A program made the position numbers and the translations under genes. Source: Hymenobacter canadensis (GTDB taxonomy: Bacteria > Bacteroidota > Bacteroidia > Cytophagales > Hymenobacteraceae). Taken from it: a DNA stretch of 64,000 nucleotides. Location: positions 2,666,001 to 2,730,000 of the forward strand of contig NZ_CP114767.1 in NCBI RefSeq assembly GCF_027359925.1. The letters are read 5' to 3'. The notes below the pieces were generated by a model that was not told the origin of the DNA, did not search any database, and was given only the letters and a program-made list of their open reading frames with translations. Positions 51,210-61,198 of the stretch are shown one piece after another (the first letter of the stretch is position 1; every line of letters begins with the position of its first letter).

Positions 51210-53522
51210 ATGCACAAACGCATTTTGTACGCCGGCACCGCTGCCGTCGGGCTACTGGCCGCGTGCCAGGCCACCAAGCCTACCACCGCTTCCAAGCAAC
51301 CCGTTATCGAAACGCTGGGCACCACGCCGGTACCCGCCGGGGAATTTGCCTACGTGTACCGCAAAAACAACGGTACTGCCCCCGAGTACGGCACCCGGCC
51401 CAGCGTCCAGGAGTACTTGGATCTGTACACCAACTTCAAGCTGAAAGTGCTGGAGGCCGAACAGCGCGGCCTCGACACCACTCAGGCCTTCAAGCGCGAG
51501 CTGGACGGCTACAAGCAGCAGCTGGCCCAGCCCTACCTCACCGAGAAAAGCGTGACCGACCAGCTGGTGCGCGAAGCCTACGAGCGGATGGGCAAGGAAA
51601 TCAACGCCTCACATATCCTGCTACGCCTCGCCCCCGATGCCGAGCCCAAGGACACGCTGGCTGCCTATCAAAAGATTGTAGCGCTGCGCCAGCGCGTGAG
51701 CGGCGGCGAGAACTTCGAGCAGGTAGCCCGTGAAGTGAGCGAAGACCCCTCGGCCCGCGAAAACGGCGGCAAGCTGGGCTACTTCACGGCCATGCAGATG
51801 GTGTATCCGTTCGAGTCAGCCGCGTTCAAAACGGCCGTGGGCCAGGTGTCGCAGCCAGTGCGCACCCGCTTCGGCTACCACCTGATCAAGGTGAACGACA
51901 TCCGGCCGGCGCAGGGAGAAATCAAGGTGGCCCACCTCATGATTCGCTCCACGCCCGGCATGCCCAAAGCCGACTCGGTGACGGCCAAAAAGAAAATCGA
52001 CGAGCTGTATAGCCGCCTCGCCCAGCGCAAAGAGCCCTGGGAGAAGCTGGTAGCGCAGTTTTCGGAAGATGCCGGCTCGGCCGCCAACGGCGGCGAGCTG
52101 CCGCCTTTCGGCACGGGCCGCATGATTCCGAGCTTCGAGGAAGTGGCCTTCAAGATGGGCACGCCCGGCGAGCTGTCGAAGCCGGTACAGACGCCCTACG
52201 GCTGGCACATCATCAAGCTGATTGAAAAGCAGCCGGTGCCCACGTTTGAGGCCATGGAGCCGTCGTTGAAAAGCAAAGTGGCCAAAGACTCCCGCTCGGA
52301 GCTCAACAAAACTGCTTTCCTCAAGCGTGTCCGCCAGGAAAACCAGTTCGTGGAAAACCAGGCCGCCAAAGATTATGTGCTGGGTAAAACCGATACCGCG
52401 CTGGTAAACGGCCGGTTCAAGTACACGGCACCGGCCGCCCCGGCTGCCACCGGCAAAGCCAGCAAAAAGATGGAAGGCGACGCCCAGACGCTTTTCAGCA
52501 TCAAAGGCAAGCCCTACACGGCCGCCGACTTCCTGACCTACGCCCAGCAGAACCAGCGCCCGCGCCCCGGTGCCGAGCCCCGCTTCGTGACCCAGCAGCT
52601 CTACGACCAGTACGTGGAGCAGAGCCTGACCAACTACGAGCGCGACAACCTGGAGTTCAAGTACGAAGACTACCGCATGCTCGTGAAAGAGTACCGCGAC
52701 GGCATTCTGCTGTTCCAGCTCATGGACGAGAAAGTGTGGAGCAAGGCCATTGAGGACACCGTGGGCCTGCAGAAGTTTTTCACCGAAAACCAAAGTAAAT
52801 ACCAGTGGGATGCCCGTGCGCAGGGCACAGTTATCAGCGCGGCCTCGCCGGAGCTGCTGGCCAAAGCCAAGCAGCAGCTCAAAGCCGGCCGCTACGAGCT
52901 GACGCGCCTCACGCTGCAGCCCGCCGGCTACACGCCCGGCACCGATAAGCTGCTAAAAGGCGCCAAGCTCAACCTCGACCGGCTGGTGAGCGTGCTGCAG
53001 GGCGACAACAGCCTGAGCGTGACCCTGACCGGCCGCGCCCGCAAAGGCGAAGCCGCTGGCATGGCCCGCCGCCGCGCCGCCGCTGTGGCCACCTATCTCA
53101 CCGAGAAAGGCGTGGAAGCCAGCCGCATCCGGCAGGTGGCCCAGGCCAAGCCTTCCACCGATATTGCCACGCTGCAGATGATGTCCAGCACTAGCGTCAC
53201 AGCGCTGGAAGAGCAGCTGAACGCGCAAAACCCGCTGTCGGTGCAAATCACGCAGAAGGCCTTTGCCAAAGGCGACAACAAGGTGGTAGACGAGCTGACG
53301 GCCCGCGGCCCCGGCTCCTACGACGTGCAGAAAGACGGCCGCTTCTACACTGTTATGATTGACAAGGTGCTGCCCGCCGGCCCCAAAACGCTGGCCGAAG
53401 CCCGCGGCCAGGCTACTTCCGACTACCAGAACTACCTGGAGAAAGAGTGGATAGCCCAGCTAAAAGCCAAGAATCCGGTCCAGATCAACCAGGCCGAAGT
53501 AGACAAGCTGGTAACGAAATAA
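51210..53522 (+). CDS. Lipoprotein peptidyl-prolyl isomerase with two parvulin domains
   Basis: A 770-residue folding factor. The start is a lipoprotein signal (MHKRILYAGTAAVGLLAAC), so it is anchored at the periplasmic face. Two PpiC/parvulin domains lie at about residues 132-231 ('ASHILLRLAP', 'FGYHLIKVNDI') and 239-340 ('VAHLMIRSTPGMP', 'YGWHIIKLIEK'). Near residues 600-650 a stretch ('SLSVTLTGRARKGEAAGMAR', 'AVATYLTEKGVEASRI') resembles part of an OmpA-like peptidoglycan-binding domain. It is upstream of a SurA-like protein; the two probably help fold outer-membrane proteins. Confidence 0.87.
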   Translation: MHKRILYAGTAAVGLLAACQATKPTTASKQPVIETLGTTPVPAGEFAYVYRKNNGTAPEYGTRPSVQEYLDLYTNFKLKVLEAEQRGLDTTQAFKRELDGYKQQLAQPYLTEKSVTDQLVREAYERMGKEINASHILLRLAPDAEPKDTLAAYQKIVALRQRVSGGENFEQVAREVSEDPSARENGGKLGYFTAMQMVYPFESAAFKTAVGQVSQPVRTRFGYHLIKVNDIRPAQGEIKVAHLMIRSTPGMPKADSVTAKKKIDELYSRLAQRKEPWEKLVAQFSEDAGSAANGGELPPFGTGRMIPSFEEVAFKMGTPGELSKPVQTPYGWHIIKLIEKQPVPTFEAMEPSLKSKVAKDSRSELNKTAFLKRVRQENQFVENQAAKDYVLGKTDTALVNGRFKYTAPAAPAATGKASKKMEGDAQTLFSIKGKPYTAADFLTYAQQNQRPRPGAEPRFVTQQLYDQYVEQSLTNYERDNLEFKYEDYRMLVKEYRDGILLFQLMDEKVWSKAIEDTVGLQKFFTENQSKYQWDARAQGTVISAASPELLAKAKQQLKAGRYELTRLTLQPAGYTPGTDKLLKGAKLNLDRLVSVLQGDNSLSVTLTGRARKGEAAGMARRRAAAVATYLTEKGVEASRIRQVAQAKPSTDIATLQMMSSTSVTALEEQLNAQNPLSVQITQKAFAKGDNKVVDELTARGPGSYDVQKDGRFYTVMIDKVLPAGPKTLAEARGQATSDYQNYLEKEWIAQLKAKNPVQINQAEVDKLVTK

Positions 53523-53524
53523 GG

Positions 53525-53554
53525 AAAAAGCCCGGCCCCGGCCGGGCTTTTTTT
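53525..53554 (+). terminator. Terminator after the parvulin lipoprotein gene
   Basis: An 11-bp stem (AAAAGCCCGGC with its complement) around CCCG, then eight T. It abuts an inverted repeat on its right. Confidence 0.88.
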
Positions 53555-53638
53555 GTGGCCCGGACTTCAGTCCGGAGCCCTTGTGTATTGCGCTGGCTAT
53601 CCTATTCAGTAGGGCTCCGGACTGAAGTCCGGGCCACA
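53554..53638. repeat. GTGGCCCGGACTTC inverted repeat, 28-nt perfect arms
   Basis: Arms 53554-53581 and 53611-53638 are perfectly complementary over 28 nt. Each arm itself contains a palindrome (CCGGACTTCAGTCCGG), so the element can fold as one long hairpin or as two short ones. It directly follows a terminator and precedes the surA-like gene. Confidence 0.9.
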
Positions 53639-53811
53639 GCCAAGCGCGTGCAACTTCCCGCCCCGTTTGCGGCTCTGTAGGCTGTAGCCCGGCCAGCGAA
53701 GGCAGTTTTTGCCGGAGAAGGGATTTATGTTGAAATTTACCGGCGGTTTTGTGCGTTCAGCCAACTACCGGGGCCCGGGCTTGCGCTCTGGCCACACCTA
53801 TTGATGCTTCC

Positions 53812-55200
53812 ATGATTCAGTTCTTTTCTTTGCCCAAGCGGGCTGTTCTGCTGACCGCCGTGCTACTGGCCGGCACCATCACCTCGGGTTTTGCCCAGCT
53901 CGGCATCGGCCGGCCCGCTGGCCGCCAGGTAGTTGACGGCATCATCGCCAAGATTGACAACCAGATTGTATTGCGCTCCGACCTGGAGGCCATCTATGCC
54001 CAGGAAGTGGCGCGGGCCGAAGGCAAGCCGCTGCCGCCTGACCTGCAGTGCCGCATTATGCAGAGCCTGGCCCTCAACAAGCTGCTGCTGGCCAAAGCTG
54101 AAACCGACTCCGTGGTGGTGGAAGATGCCCAGGTGAAAAGCGAGTTGGACCGCCGCATGAACTACTTCGCCCAGCAGATCGGCTCGGAGAAGAAGCTGGA
54201 AGAGTACTACAACAAACCCATCAAGCAGCTCAAGGAAGACCTGCGCCCGCAGGTGCGCGAGCAGCTCACGCAGCAGAAGATGCAGGAGCAGATTTCGGGC
54301 AAAGTGACCGTGACGCCGCGCGAGGTGCGCCAGTATTTCAGTCGTATTCCCAAGGACAGCCTGCCCTACTACTCCACTGAGGTGGAAGTGGGCCAGATCA
54401 TCAAGTACGCCAAAATCAACTCGTCGGCGAAGCAGGCCACCCAGGCCAAGCTCAATGAGCTGCGCGCCCGCATTCTGGCCGGCGAAAGTTTCGAGGAGCT
54501 AGCCAAGAAGTATTCCGAAGACCCCGGCTCGGGGGCGCAGGGCGGCTACCTCGGCTTCTTCAAGCGCAAGGAGTTGGTGCCCGAGTACGAGGCCGCGGCT
54601 CTGCGCCTGGAGCCGGGCGGTTTGTCGCCGGTAGTGGAGTCGCAGTTCGGCTTTCACCTGATTCAGCTGATTGAGCGCAAAGGCGAGCAGTTCAGCTCGC
54701 GCCATATCCTGCTCAAGCCCGCCACCGGCACCACCGACGCCAACGAGGCCGCCCTGGACCTGACCAAGCTCCGCCGCCGCATCCTGGCCGACAGCCTCAC
54801 CTTCGCCAAAGCCGCCAAAGACAACTCCGACGACAAAACCAGCGGCGCCAACGGTGGCCTGCTGTCCAACCGCGAAGACGGCAGCAGCTACCTGCCCCTC
54901 GATAAGCTGGACCCGGCCATCTTCTTCACCATCGACACGATGAAGGTGGGCAATATCACGCCGCCCATGCCCTACCGCACCGACGACGGCAAGGACGCGG
55001 TGCGCATCATCTGGCTGAAGTCGAACACGGCGCCGCACCAGGCCAACTTCAAGGACGACTACCAGAAACTGTCGCAGGCGGCCCTGAGCGAGAAGAAAAA
55101 CAAAGCCCTGGACGGCTGGTTCCGTGAAAACCGCGGCAGCGTCTACATCGAAGTGGACCCGCAATATTCCGGCTGCAACCTGCTGGACGCGACCAATTAG
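53812..55200 (+). CDS. SurA-like periplasmic chaperone with two parvulin domains
   Basis: A 462-residue SurA-type protein. A signal peptide (residues 1-28, 'RAVLLTAVLLAGTITSGFAQ') is followed by an N-terminal SurA domain ('VVDGIIAKIDNQIVLRSDLE') and two parvulin domains at about residues 192-285 and 295-405 ('VGQIIKYAK', 'SEDPGSGAQGGYLGFFKR', 'FGFHLIQLIERKGE', 'SRHILLKPA'). It would escort beta-barrel proteins to the assembly machinery. The ATG at 53812 opens the signal peptide. It sits between another parvulin lipoprotein and moxR. Confidence 0.9.
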   Translation: MIQFFSLPKRAVLLTAVLLAGTITSGFAQLGIGRPAGRQVVDGIIAKIDNQIVLRSDLEAIYAQEVARAEGKPLPPDLQCRIMQSLALNKLLLAKAETDSVVVEDAQVKSELDRRMNYFAQQIGSEKKLEEYYNKPIKQLKEDLRPQVREQLTQQKMQEQISGKVTVTPREVRQYFSRIPKDSLPYYSTEVEVGQIIKYAKINSSAKQATQAKLNELRARILAGESFEELAKKYSEDPGSGAQGGYLGFFKRKELVPEYEAAALRLEPGGLSPVVESQFGFHLIQLIERKGEQFSSRHILLKPATGTTDANEAALDLTKLRRRILADSLTFAKAAKDNSDDKTSGANGGLLSNREDGSSYLPLDKLDPAIFFTIDTMKVGNITPPMPYRTDDGKDAVRIIWLKSNTAPHQANFKDDYQKLSQAALSEKKNKALDGWFRENRGSVYIEVDPQYSGCNLLDATN

Positions 55201-55320
55201 CGTAGAAGAGTAGCTGCCGGTACCCGGGCTTTGGCTGCGGGGCCGGCAGTTTTCGAATAAAGGCTAGTTCTGGCTTCCGTATTCGCGCATCTACGCCGTA
55301 CTTCTTCCGTCTCTGACTGC

Positions 55321-56292
<972 letters not shown>

Positions 56293-56311
56293 GCAGCATT
56301 TAACCCAGAAC

Positions 56312-56403
56312 GTCATTCCGAGCTTGCCAGGGAATCTCGCTAGTGTGCCAATCAAAAAAGCGCATACTGCACTGGCGAGATTCCCCGGCAGACTCGGAAT
56401 GAC
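56312..56403. repeat. Long hairpin element E (GTCATTCCGAGC family), 29-nt arms
   Basis: Arms at 56312-56340 and 56375-56403 pair over 29 nt with three mismatches. Outer word GTCATTCCGAG; inner arm GGGAATCTCGC, the same inner word as element A. It lies between the co-directional moxR-type gene and the 146-aa gene. Confidence 0.88.
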
Positions 56404-56423
56404 AAACTCTCTAAGTACCTACC

Positions 56424-56864
56424 ATGGAAGTCCCCGGCTACTACCAGCAGTTTGAGCGCAACCTCGATATTCTGCTTGATGCCCTGCAGGCAGGCCTCAA
56501 CCTGCGCACTACGGCCCTCGAAACGTCGTTGCCGCTCGAAATCTACGTGCTGTGCGAGGTGCTGAACCAAGGCGGCGCGCAGTACCGCCTCACTACTGAA
56601 GGTTTGGCCCGCGTACAGGAATTCCAGACCCAATTTGTAGCTCAGCAAGCCGAAACCGACGCCATCATGCGCCGCCTGCTCGATGACCAGCGCTCCAGCA
56701 TGCGCACGCCCGAAGGCCGCGTGCTGACCAAGGAAATGCTGATCCGGCGCCTGGAGTATTTCAACGAAGCCGCCCGCCAAGTGAACGTAATGCGCAACCA
56801 GCAGGCGCTGGGCAGCCCTAACCAGCGCAAGTCCGGTATCGGCGCCGAGCTGCAGAAAGGTTAA
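56424..56864 (+). CDS. Hypothetical helical protein, 146 aa
   Basis: A 146-residue soluble helical protein with no family I can name. The central part has coiled-coil-like spacing ('QFVAQQAETDAIMRRLLDDQ', 'LIRRLEYFNEAARQVNVMR'). It is the last gene before a terminator and starts about 20 nt after a hairpin repeat. No signal peptide. Confidence 0.65.
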   Translation: MEVPGYYQQFERNLDILLDALQAGLNLRTTALETSLPLEIYVLCEVLNQGGAQYRLTTEGLARVQEFQTQFVAQQAETDAIMRRLLDDQRSSMRTPEGRVLTKEMLIRRLEYFNEAARQVNVMRNQQALGSPNQRKSGIGAELQKG

Positions 56865-56911
56865 TCACGGATTTTACTCGGGTTACACGGATTTTGTGGA
56901 CGATGAAAACG

Positions 56912-56943
56912 AAAAGAGCTTGCCTGCGGCAAGCTCTTTTTTT
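56912..56943 (+). terminator. Terminator after the 146-aa gene
   Basis: A 13-bp perfect stem (AAAAGAGCTTGCC with 56928-56940) around TGC, followed by more T. Confidence 0.9.
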
Positions 56944-57009
56944 GTTCTTGCTTCCCGCCTGTACGTAAGCAGGCGCGGTAACCTTGCCCCAACCATATCC
57001 GCCGCTGCC

Positions 57010-57567
57010 GTGCCGCCCGCCGCTCCGCCTACCACCTCCCGCCACACGGCCCGCCTCACGCTCCGCCCCTATCAGCCCACCGACGAGGCCGACTTTTTTG
57101 CGGTGCTGCATCACAATCGCACCCGGCTGCAGAATGCCTTTCCGGCGCGCCTGGCCGCCGTGCAGGCCCTACCCGATGCCGGCCGGGTGCTCCGGCAGTT
57201 TGCCCAGGACTGGCAGCAGGGCCGGCTGTACGTGTTTGGCATCTGGCACACGGCCGCTGGCACCTATCTCGGCGACATCAGTCTGCGGCCGTCCTGGAGT
57301 GCGCCGGTGAGTGCCGAAATCGGGTATTATCTGGCCGGGGCCGCCGAGGGCAACGGCTACGCCCGCGAGGCCCTCGGCGCCATCGTGCAGTTCGGGTTTG
57401 AGATGCCGGTGCAGGCCCAGAGTCTCACGCTGCGCTGCCGCGCCAACAACCCGCGCAGCATGGCCGTGGCCGAGCACGCCGGCTTTCGGCCCGTAGTGGC
57501 CCGCCGGCGCCTCTGGAGCCTACGCGGTGCCTCCGACATCGTGCACTACCGCCTGGACCGGGCGTAA
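57010..57567 (+). CDS. RimJ/RimL-type GNAT acetyltransferase
   Basis: A 185-residue acetyltransferase. 'LRPYQPTDEADFFAVLHHN' opens the fold, 'EIGYYLAGAAEGNGYAREAL' carries the acetyl-CoA loop, and 'LRCRANNPRSMAVAEHAGF' is the family signature. It may acetylate a protein N-terminus or a small amine; substrate unknown. A GTG start is used because the frame upstream runs through the preceding terminator. No ATG is available at the family start. Confidence 0.86.
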   Translation: MPPAAPPTTSRHTARLTLRPYQPTDEADFFAVLHHNRTRLQNAFPARLAAVQALPDAGRVLRQFAQDWQQGRLYVFGIWHTAAGTYLGDISLRPSWSAPVSAEIGYYLAGAAEGNGYAREALGAIVQFGFEMPVQAQSLTLRCRANNPRSMAVAEHAGFRPVVARRRLWSLRGASDIVHYRLDRA

Positions 57568-57583
57568 ACCGCGCTCCAACGGC

Positions 57584-58747
57584 CTATTCGCCGCGCACAG
57601 TGGTCAGCAGGAAGCTCTGGTTGAAGTTGAAATAGAGCGCGAAGGAGAAGTCCAGCCCGCCGTTGTTGAGGTCATAGATCGGCTCGAAACGGGTGGTCAT
57701 AATCAGGTTGCCAGGCAGCCGGTAGTCCTTCAGAAAACGCGCAATCAGCAGCTGGCGGTCTTTTTCCAGGTACTGCGGGTCGCTGACGGAATTGGAGATG
57801 GAACGGTACAGCAGGCCGCCCAACGGCGAGATGTAGCCGTTGCCGCGCCAATACGCCACCTGCACGTTGGACAGGCGCGTGTCTACGCCCGCATTCAGGT
57901 ACAGGCCCGTGCCCCGCTTGTAAGGCAGCTGGTACGTGAAGGAATAGTCGTGGAAATAGGTGGCGTAGAGGTCGGCGTGCACGGCGTGAAAGAACCGCGA
58001 CGCCAGCGGCTTACGCGCCCGCACGCCGCTGGCCAGGTTGAACAGCGTCTGGAGTGGCGTGTCCACGGTATCGATCTGGCCACCGCGGTGCGTGCCCGTG
58101 AACTGAAACGGCACCCGCAGCCACCAGCCGCTGGAGTCGCCGAGCACAGTCTGCTCCACGACCAGCCCGCCCGCCACTTCCTCCTGGAAGTTGCTGAACC
58201 GGTACTGCTGCCGCTGCCAGTCCACCCAAGCATCCAGGTTCAGGCGCGGCTTCTGCAGCTTATACTGCAGCCCTTCCTCCAAACGGTTGGTCATCACCCG
58301 CTCGAAATCTAGCATCGGCTCGATGTAGCCATGGTGCAGGTTGCCTTCAATGTTGCCGAACAGGATGCTGTGCGGCCCGTTCTGGTACTTCACCGTCAGC
58401 AAGGGCCGCACCTGTTGGAAGCGGGGCGTGCCGTAGTCCTTCCACAGAAAAATGCCGGCTTCCACCCGCAGGTTGGCACTCGGGAAATATACCAGCCGCG
58501 GCAGCAGTTGCGCCCCGAAGTAGGTGCGACCGGGCTCAATCTTGTTGAAATACTCGTTGTCTTTATTGAACAGAAACGCCTGCACATCCAGCCGCAGCTG
58601 GCGCGTATACTGCGGCCCCACCGGCAGCGGATGCAAAAAAGCCCGGTTGTCCAGCTGCGCGTGCGTTGAGTGCGGCAAAAGCAGCACGCCTACCAGCATC
58701 AGTATCAATGTGGTAGAAAGTCGTAGTTTTGCCAAATATTTTAGCAC
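57584..58747 (-). CDS. Hypothetical outer-membrane beta-barrel protein
   Basis: A 387-residue exported protein with a signal peptide ('LRLSTTLILMLVGVLLLPHS') and many alternating strands with aromatic ends ('GRTYFGAQLLPRLVYF', 'NLRVEAGIFLWKDYG', 'DFSFALYFNFNQSFLLTTV'), ending in a short tail. It looks like a barrel of more than ten strands. No family is recognised and no substrate can be named. A GTG start is listed; a TTG at 58735 is equally possible. It is convergent with the GNAT gene and divergent from recA. Confidence 0.68.
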   Translation of the reverse strand: MLKYLAKLRLSTTLILMLVGVLLLPHSTHAQLDNRAFLHPLPVGPQYTRQLRLDVQAFLFNKDNEYFNKIEPGRTYFGAQLLPRLVYFPSANLRVEAGIFLWKDYGTPRFQQVRPLLTVKYQNGPHSILFGNIEGNLHHGYIEPMLDFERVMTNRLEEGLQYKLQKPRLNLDAWVDWQRQQYRFSNFQEEVAGGLVVEQTVLGDSSGWWLRVPFQFTGTHRGGQIDTVDTPLQTLFNLASGVRARKPLASRFFHAVHADLYATYFHDYSFTYQLPYKRGTGLYLNAGVDTRLSNVQVAYWRGNGYISPLGGLLYRSISNSVSDPQYLEKDRQLLIARFLKDYRLPGNLIMTTRFEPIYDLNNGGLDFSFALYFNFNQSFLLTTVRGE

Positions 58748-58872
58748 AGAAAGTTCGGGTCAGATTCAACGAATTTTTTTAGCATTGCGGGCACAAAATA
58801 TAGGCGGACTGCGTTACCACTAGCCGGCCCGAAAACAGCCGGTAATCTGGTTTCCCGAAGCCTCACAAGGGT

Positions 58873-58903
58873 TTGCGCGACCCACCGAAAACGCCTACAT
58901 TCA
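58873..58903 (+). promoter_or_regulatory. Candidate promoter of recA
   Basis: TTG (58873-58875), 20 nt, then TACATTCA (58896-58903), a partial match (six of eight positions, counting the two free ones) to TAnnTTTG. It lies 34 nt before the recA ATG. I see no clear LexA-type operator. Confidence 0.45.
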
Positions 58904-58936
58904 CCAAACCTAAGCATTTCCTAACAACCCATTCTA

Positions 58937-60079
58937 ATGGCTGCAACCACCACTGACAAGGCTGAGAAAGCGGAGAAGGCTGAAAAAACCAGCAAGCCCA
59001 CCAACCTCAGCAACGCTAACGCCGAGAAAATGAAGGCGCTTCAGCTCACGCTGGACAAGCTCGACAAGGCGTACGGCAAAGGCACGGTCATGAAACTCAG
59101 CGACAACAAGGTGATGGACGTCGAAGTCATCAGCACCGGTTCGCTGGGCCTCGACATTGCGCTGGGAGTAGGCGGCCTGCCCAAAGGCCGTGTCGTTGAA
59201 ATCTACGGTCCTGAGTCGTCGGGTAAGACCACGCTCACGATGCACTGCATCGCCGAAGCCCAGAAGCGCGGCGGCGTAGCGGCCTTCATCGACGCCGAGC
59301 ACGCCTTCGACCCTTTGTATGCCAAGAAGCTCGGCATCGACACCGAAAACCTGCTCATTGCCCAGCCCGACAACGGCGAGCAGGCCCTGGAAATTGCCGA
59401 TCAGCTGATTTCCAGCGGTGCCATCGACATTATCGTTATTGACTCCGTGGCCGCGCTGGTGCCGAAAGGCGAGCTGGAAGGCGACATGGGCGACTCGAAA
59501 GTGGGTCTGCACGCCCGCCTCATGAGCCAGGCCCTGCGCAAGCTCACCGGCACCATCAACAAAACCGGCTGCTGCTGCATCTTCATCAACCAGTTGCGCG
59601 AAAAAATCGGCGTGATGTTCGGCTCGCCCGAAACCACGACCGGTGGTAACGCCCTCAAGTTCTACGCTTCCGTGCGCCTCGATATCCGCCGCATCGGCCA
59701 GATCAAGGAGGACAAGGACAACGTGACCGGCAACCGCACCAAGGTGAAGGTGGTGAAAAACAAAGTAGCTCCACCTTTCAAAGTGGTCGAGTTCGACATC
59801 ATCTACAACGAAGGCATTTCCAAGGTGGGCGAAATCCTGGACCTGGGTGTTGACATGGGCATTATTGCCAAGTCGGGCTCGTGGTTCAGCTACAACGGCG
59901 ACCGGCTCGGCCAAGGCCGTGAAGGCGTAAAAACCATCCTGCAGGATAACCCTGAGCTGGCCGACAAGATCGAGGCCCAGATCCGGGCCCTGGTAAAAGG
60001 CGAGCCGGAAGCTGCACTGGCTGCCATTCCGGAAGACCGCTCCACCGACGAGGACGACGACGCCGACGAGGCGCTGTAG
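58937..60079 (+). CDS. recA: Recombinase RecA
   Basis: A 380-residue recombinase that coats single-stranded DNA, searches for homology and exchanges strands. Walker A '[10 protein letters not shown]' at about residues 92-101, '[19 protein letters not shown]' and '[20 protein letters not shown]' follow the family closely, as does the L2 loop region '[19 protein letters not shown]'. The N-terminus has a lysine- and glutamate-rich leader of about 25 residues. The acidic tail ([10 protein letters not shown]) is typical. A terminator follows. Confidence 0.98.
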   Translation: MAATTTDKAEKAEKAEKTSKPTNLSNANAEKMKALQLTLDKLDKAYGKGTVMKLSDNKVMDVEVISTGSLGLDIALGVGGLPKGRVVEIYGPESSGKTTLTMHCIAEAQKRGGVAAFIDAEHAFDPLYAKKLGIDTENLLIAQPDNGEQALEIADQLISSGAIDIIVIDSVAALVPKGELEGDMGDSKVGLHARLMSQALRKLTGTINKTGCCCIFINQLREKIGVMFGSPETTTGGNALKFYASVRLDIRRIGQIKEDKDNVTGNRTKVKVVKNKVAPPFKVVEFDIIYNEGISKVGEILDLGVDMGIIAKSGSWFSYNGDRLGQGREGVKTILQDNPELADKIEAQIRALVKGEPEAALAAIPEDRSTDEDDDADEAL

Positions 60080-60100
60080 CCTTCCGTTGCCTCTTGCCTG

Positions 60101-60132
60101 AAAGCCTTCCCGGTACGCCGGGAAGGCTTTTT
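60101..60132 (+). terminator. Terminator of recA
   Basis: A 13-bp perfect stem (AAAGCCTTCCCGG with 60118-60130) around TACG, followed by T residues. Confidence 0.9.
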
Positions 60133-60235
60133 CGTGCCCGGCGTCGTATAGTCTGCCAACGGGACATTCGCAGTATATTTGCTGGCACCGCTTTTGTCTG
60201 GAGTCCCGGGATATGCTTCCCGTTTTCGTTGCCTT

Positions 60236-61063
60236 ATGAACCGCCGCTGGCTTCTTTCTCCTCTTCTATTGCTGCCGGCGCTGGTGCTGCAGGCCTTTGG
60301 CCCTGCTGACACGCTGCGGAAAGTGCCCAACACCAGCTTTCAGTCGGGCGAAGTGTTGCAGTATAAGGTGCACTACGGCCTCATCAACGCTGCCGAAGCC
60401 ACCATTGAAGTAGCCAACGACCTGCAACGCGTGAACGAGCGGCCCTGCTACAAGGCCACCGTCACAGGCCGCACCACGGGCTCCTTCGACTTCTTCCTGC
60501 GCATCCGCGACACCTGGCGATCCTACATTGACACGACCAGCATTCTGCCGCAGAAGTTTTTCCGCAACATCGAGGAAAACCACTACCGCAAAAAGGAAAC
60601 TGTGGATTTCGACCATGTGCGGGACGTAGCCGAGGTGGAAAAGCACGGCAAAGACAAGGAAAACGTGAAGCGCGGCACCTACAAAGTCCCCGACAACGTG
60701 CAGGACCTGGTGAGTGCCTTCTACTACCTGCGCACGCTCAACTACGACCAGCGCCGCCTGGGCGAAGTCATCCGGGTGCAGGGCTTCTTCGACGACCAGG
60801 TGTTTGCCATGGAAGTGGTGTACCGGGGCCGCGAAACCGTGGAAACTAAGGCCGGTACCATCCGGGCCATCAAGCTGGTGCCCAAGATGCCTGGCAACAA
60901 GCTGTTCAAAGGTGAAAACGCCGTGTCGGTGTACCTCTCCGACGACCGCAACAAGGTGCCGGTGCTCATTCAGGCCGAGCTGATGCTGGGGGCCGTGAAA
61001 GTGGATATGTACAAATACAAAGGCCTCAAAGGCCGGCTCAACCTGGTGGCCCGCAATCAATAA
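60236..61063 (+). CDS. DUF3108-family exported protein
   Basis: A 275-residue protein of the DUF3108 type, common in Bacteroidota and of unknown function. A signal peptide ('RRWLLSPLLLLPALVLQAF') is followed by 'SFQSGEVLQYKVHYGLINAA', 'ATVTGRTTGSFDFFLRIRDT' and 'VQGFFDDQVFAMEVVYRGRE'. The fold is mostly beta strands and probably sits in the periplasm. The ATG at 60236 begins the signal peptide. A TATATTTG box (60174-60181) lies about 55 nt upstream. Confidence 0.85.
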   Translation: MNRRWLLSPLLLLPALVLQAFGPADTLRKVPNTSFQSGEVLQYKVHYGLINAAEATIEVANDLQRVNERPCYKATVTGRTTGSFDFFLRIRDTWRSYIDTTSILPQKFFRNIEENHYRKKETVDFDHVRDVAEVEKHGKDKENVKRGTYKVPDNVQDLVSAFYYLRTLNYDQRRLGEVIRVQGFFDDQVFAMEVVYRGRETVETKAGTIRAIKLVPKMPGNKLFKGENAVSVYLSDDRNKVPVLIQAELMLGAVKVDMYKYKGLKGRLNLVARNQ

Positions 61064-61072
61064 AAGCCCGTG

Positions 61073-61104
61073 GCGGCTCCCTTCCGGGGAGCCGCTTTGC
61101 GTTT
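61073..61104 (+). terminator. Possible weak terminator after the DUF3108 gene
   Basis: A stem of about nine bp (GCGGCTCCC with GGGAGCCGC) around a small loop, with TTT and then GCGTTTT. Weaker than the others. Confidence 0.5.
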
Positions 61105-61198
61105 TAGCGCGGGTTAACGAAAACGTAACACGCCGAAGGTGCCGCCCGGCGGTACTTTTGCGGCAGCGTAGTCAGTTTCATCTTAAACGCCCCGCCCC

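Noticed and set aside
53447..53680. 77-codon frame over the GTGGCCCGGACTTC repeat
   Set aside because: It starts inside the parvulin gene and runs through a terminator and an inverted repeat, so it is not a plausible gene.
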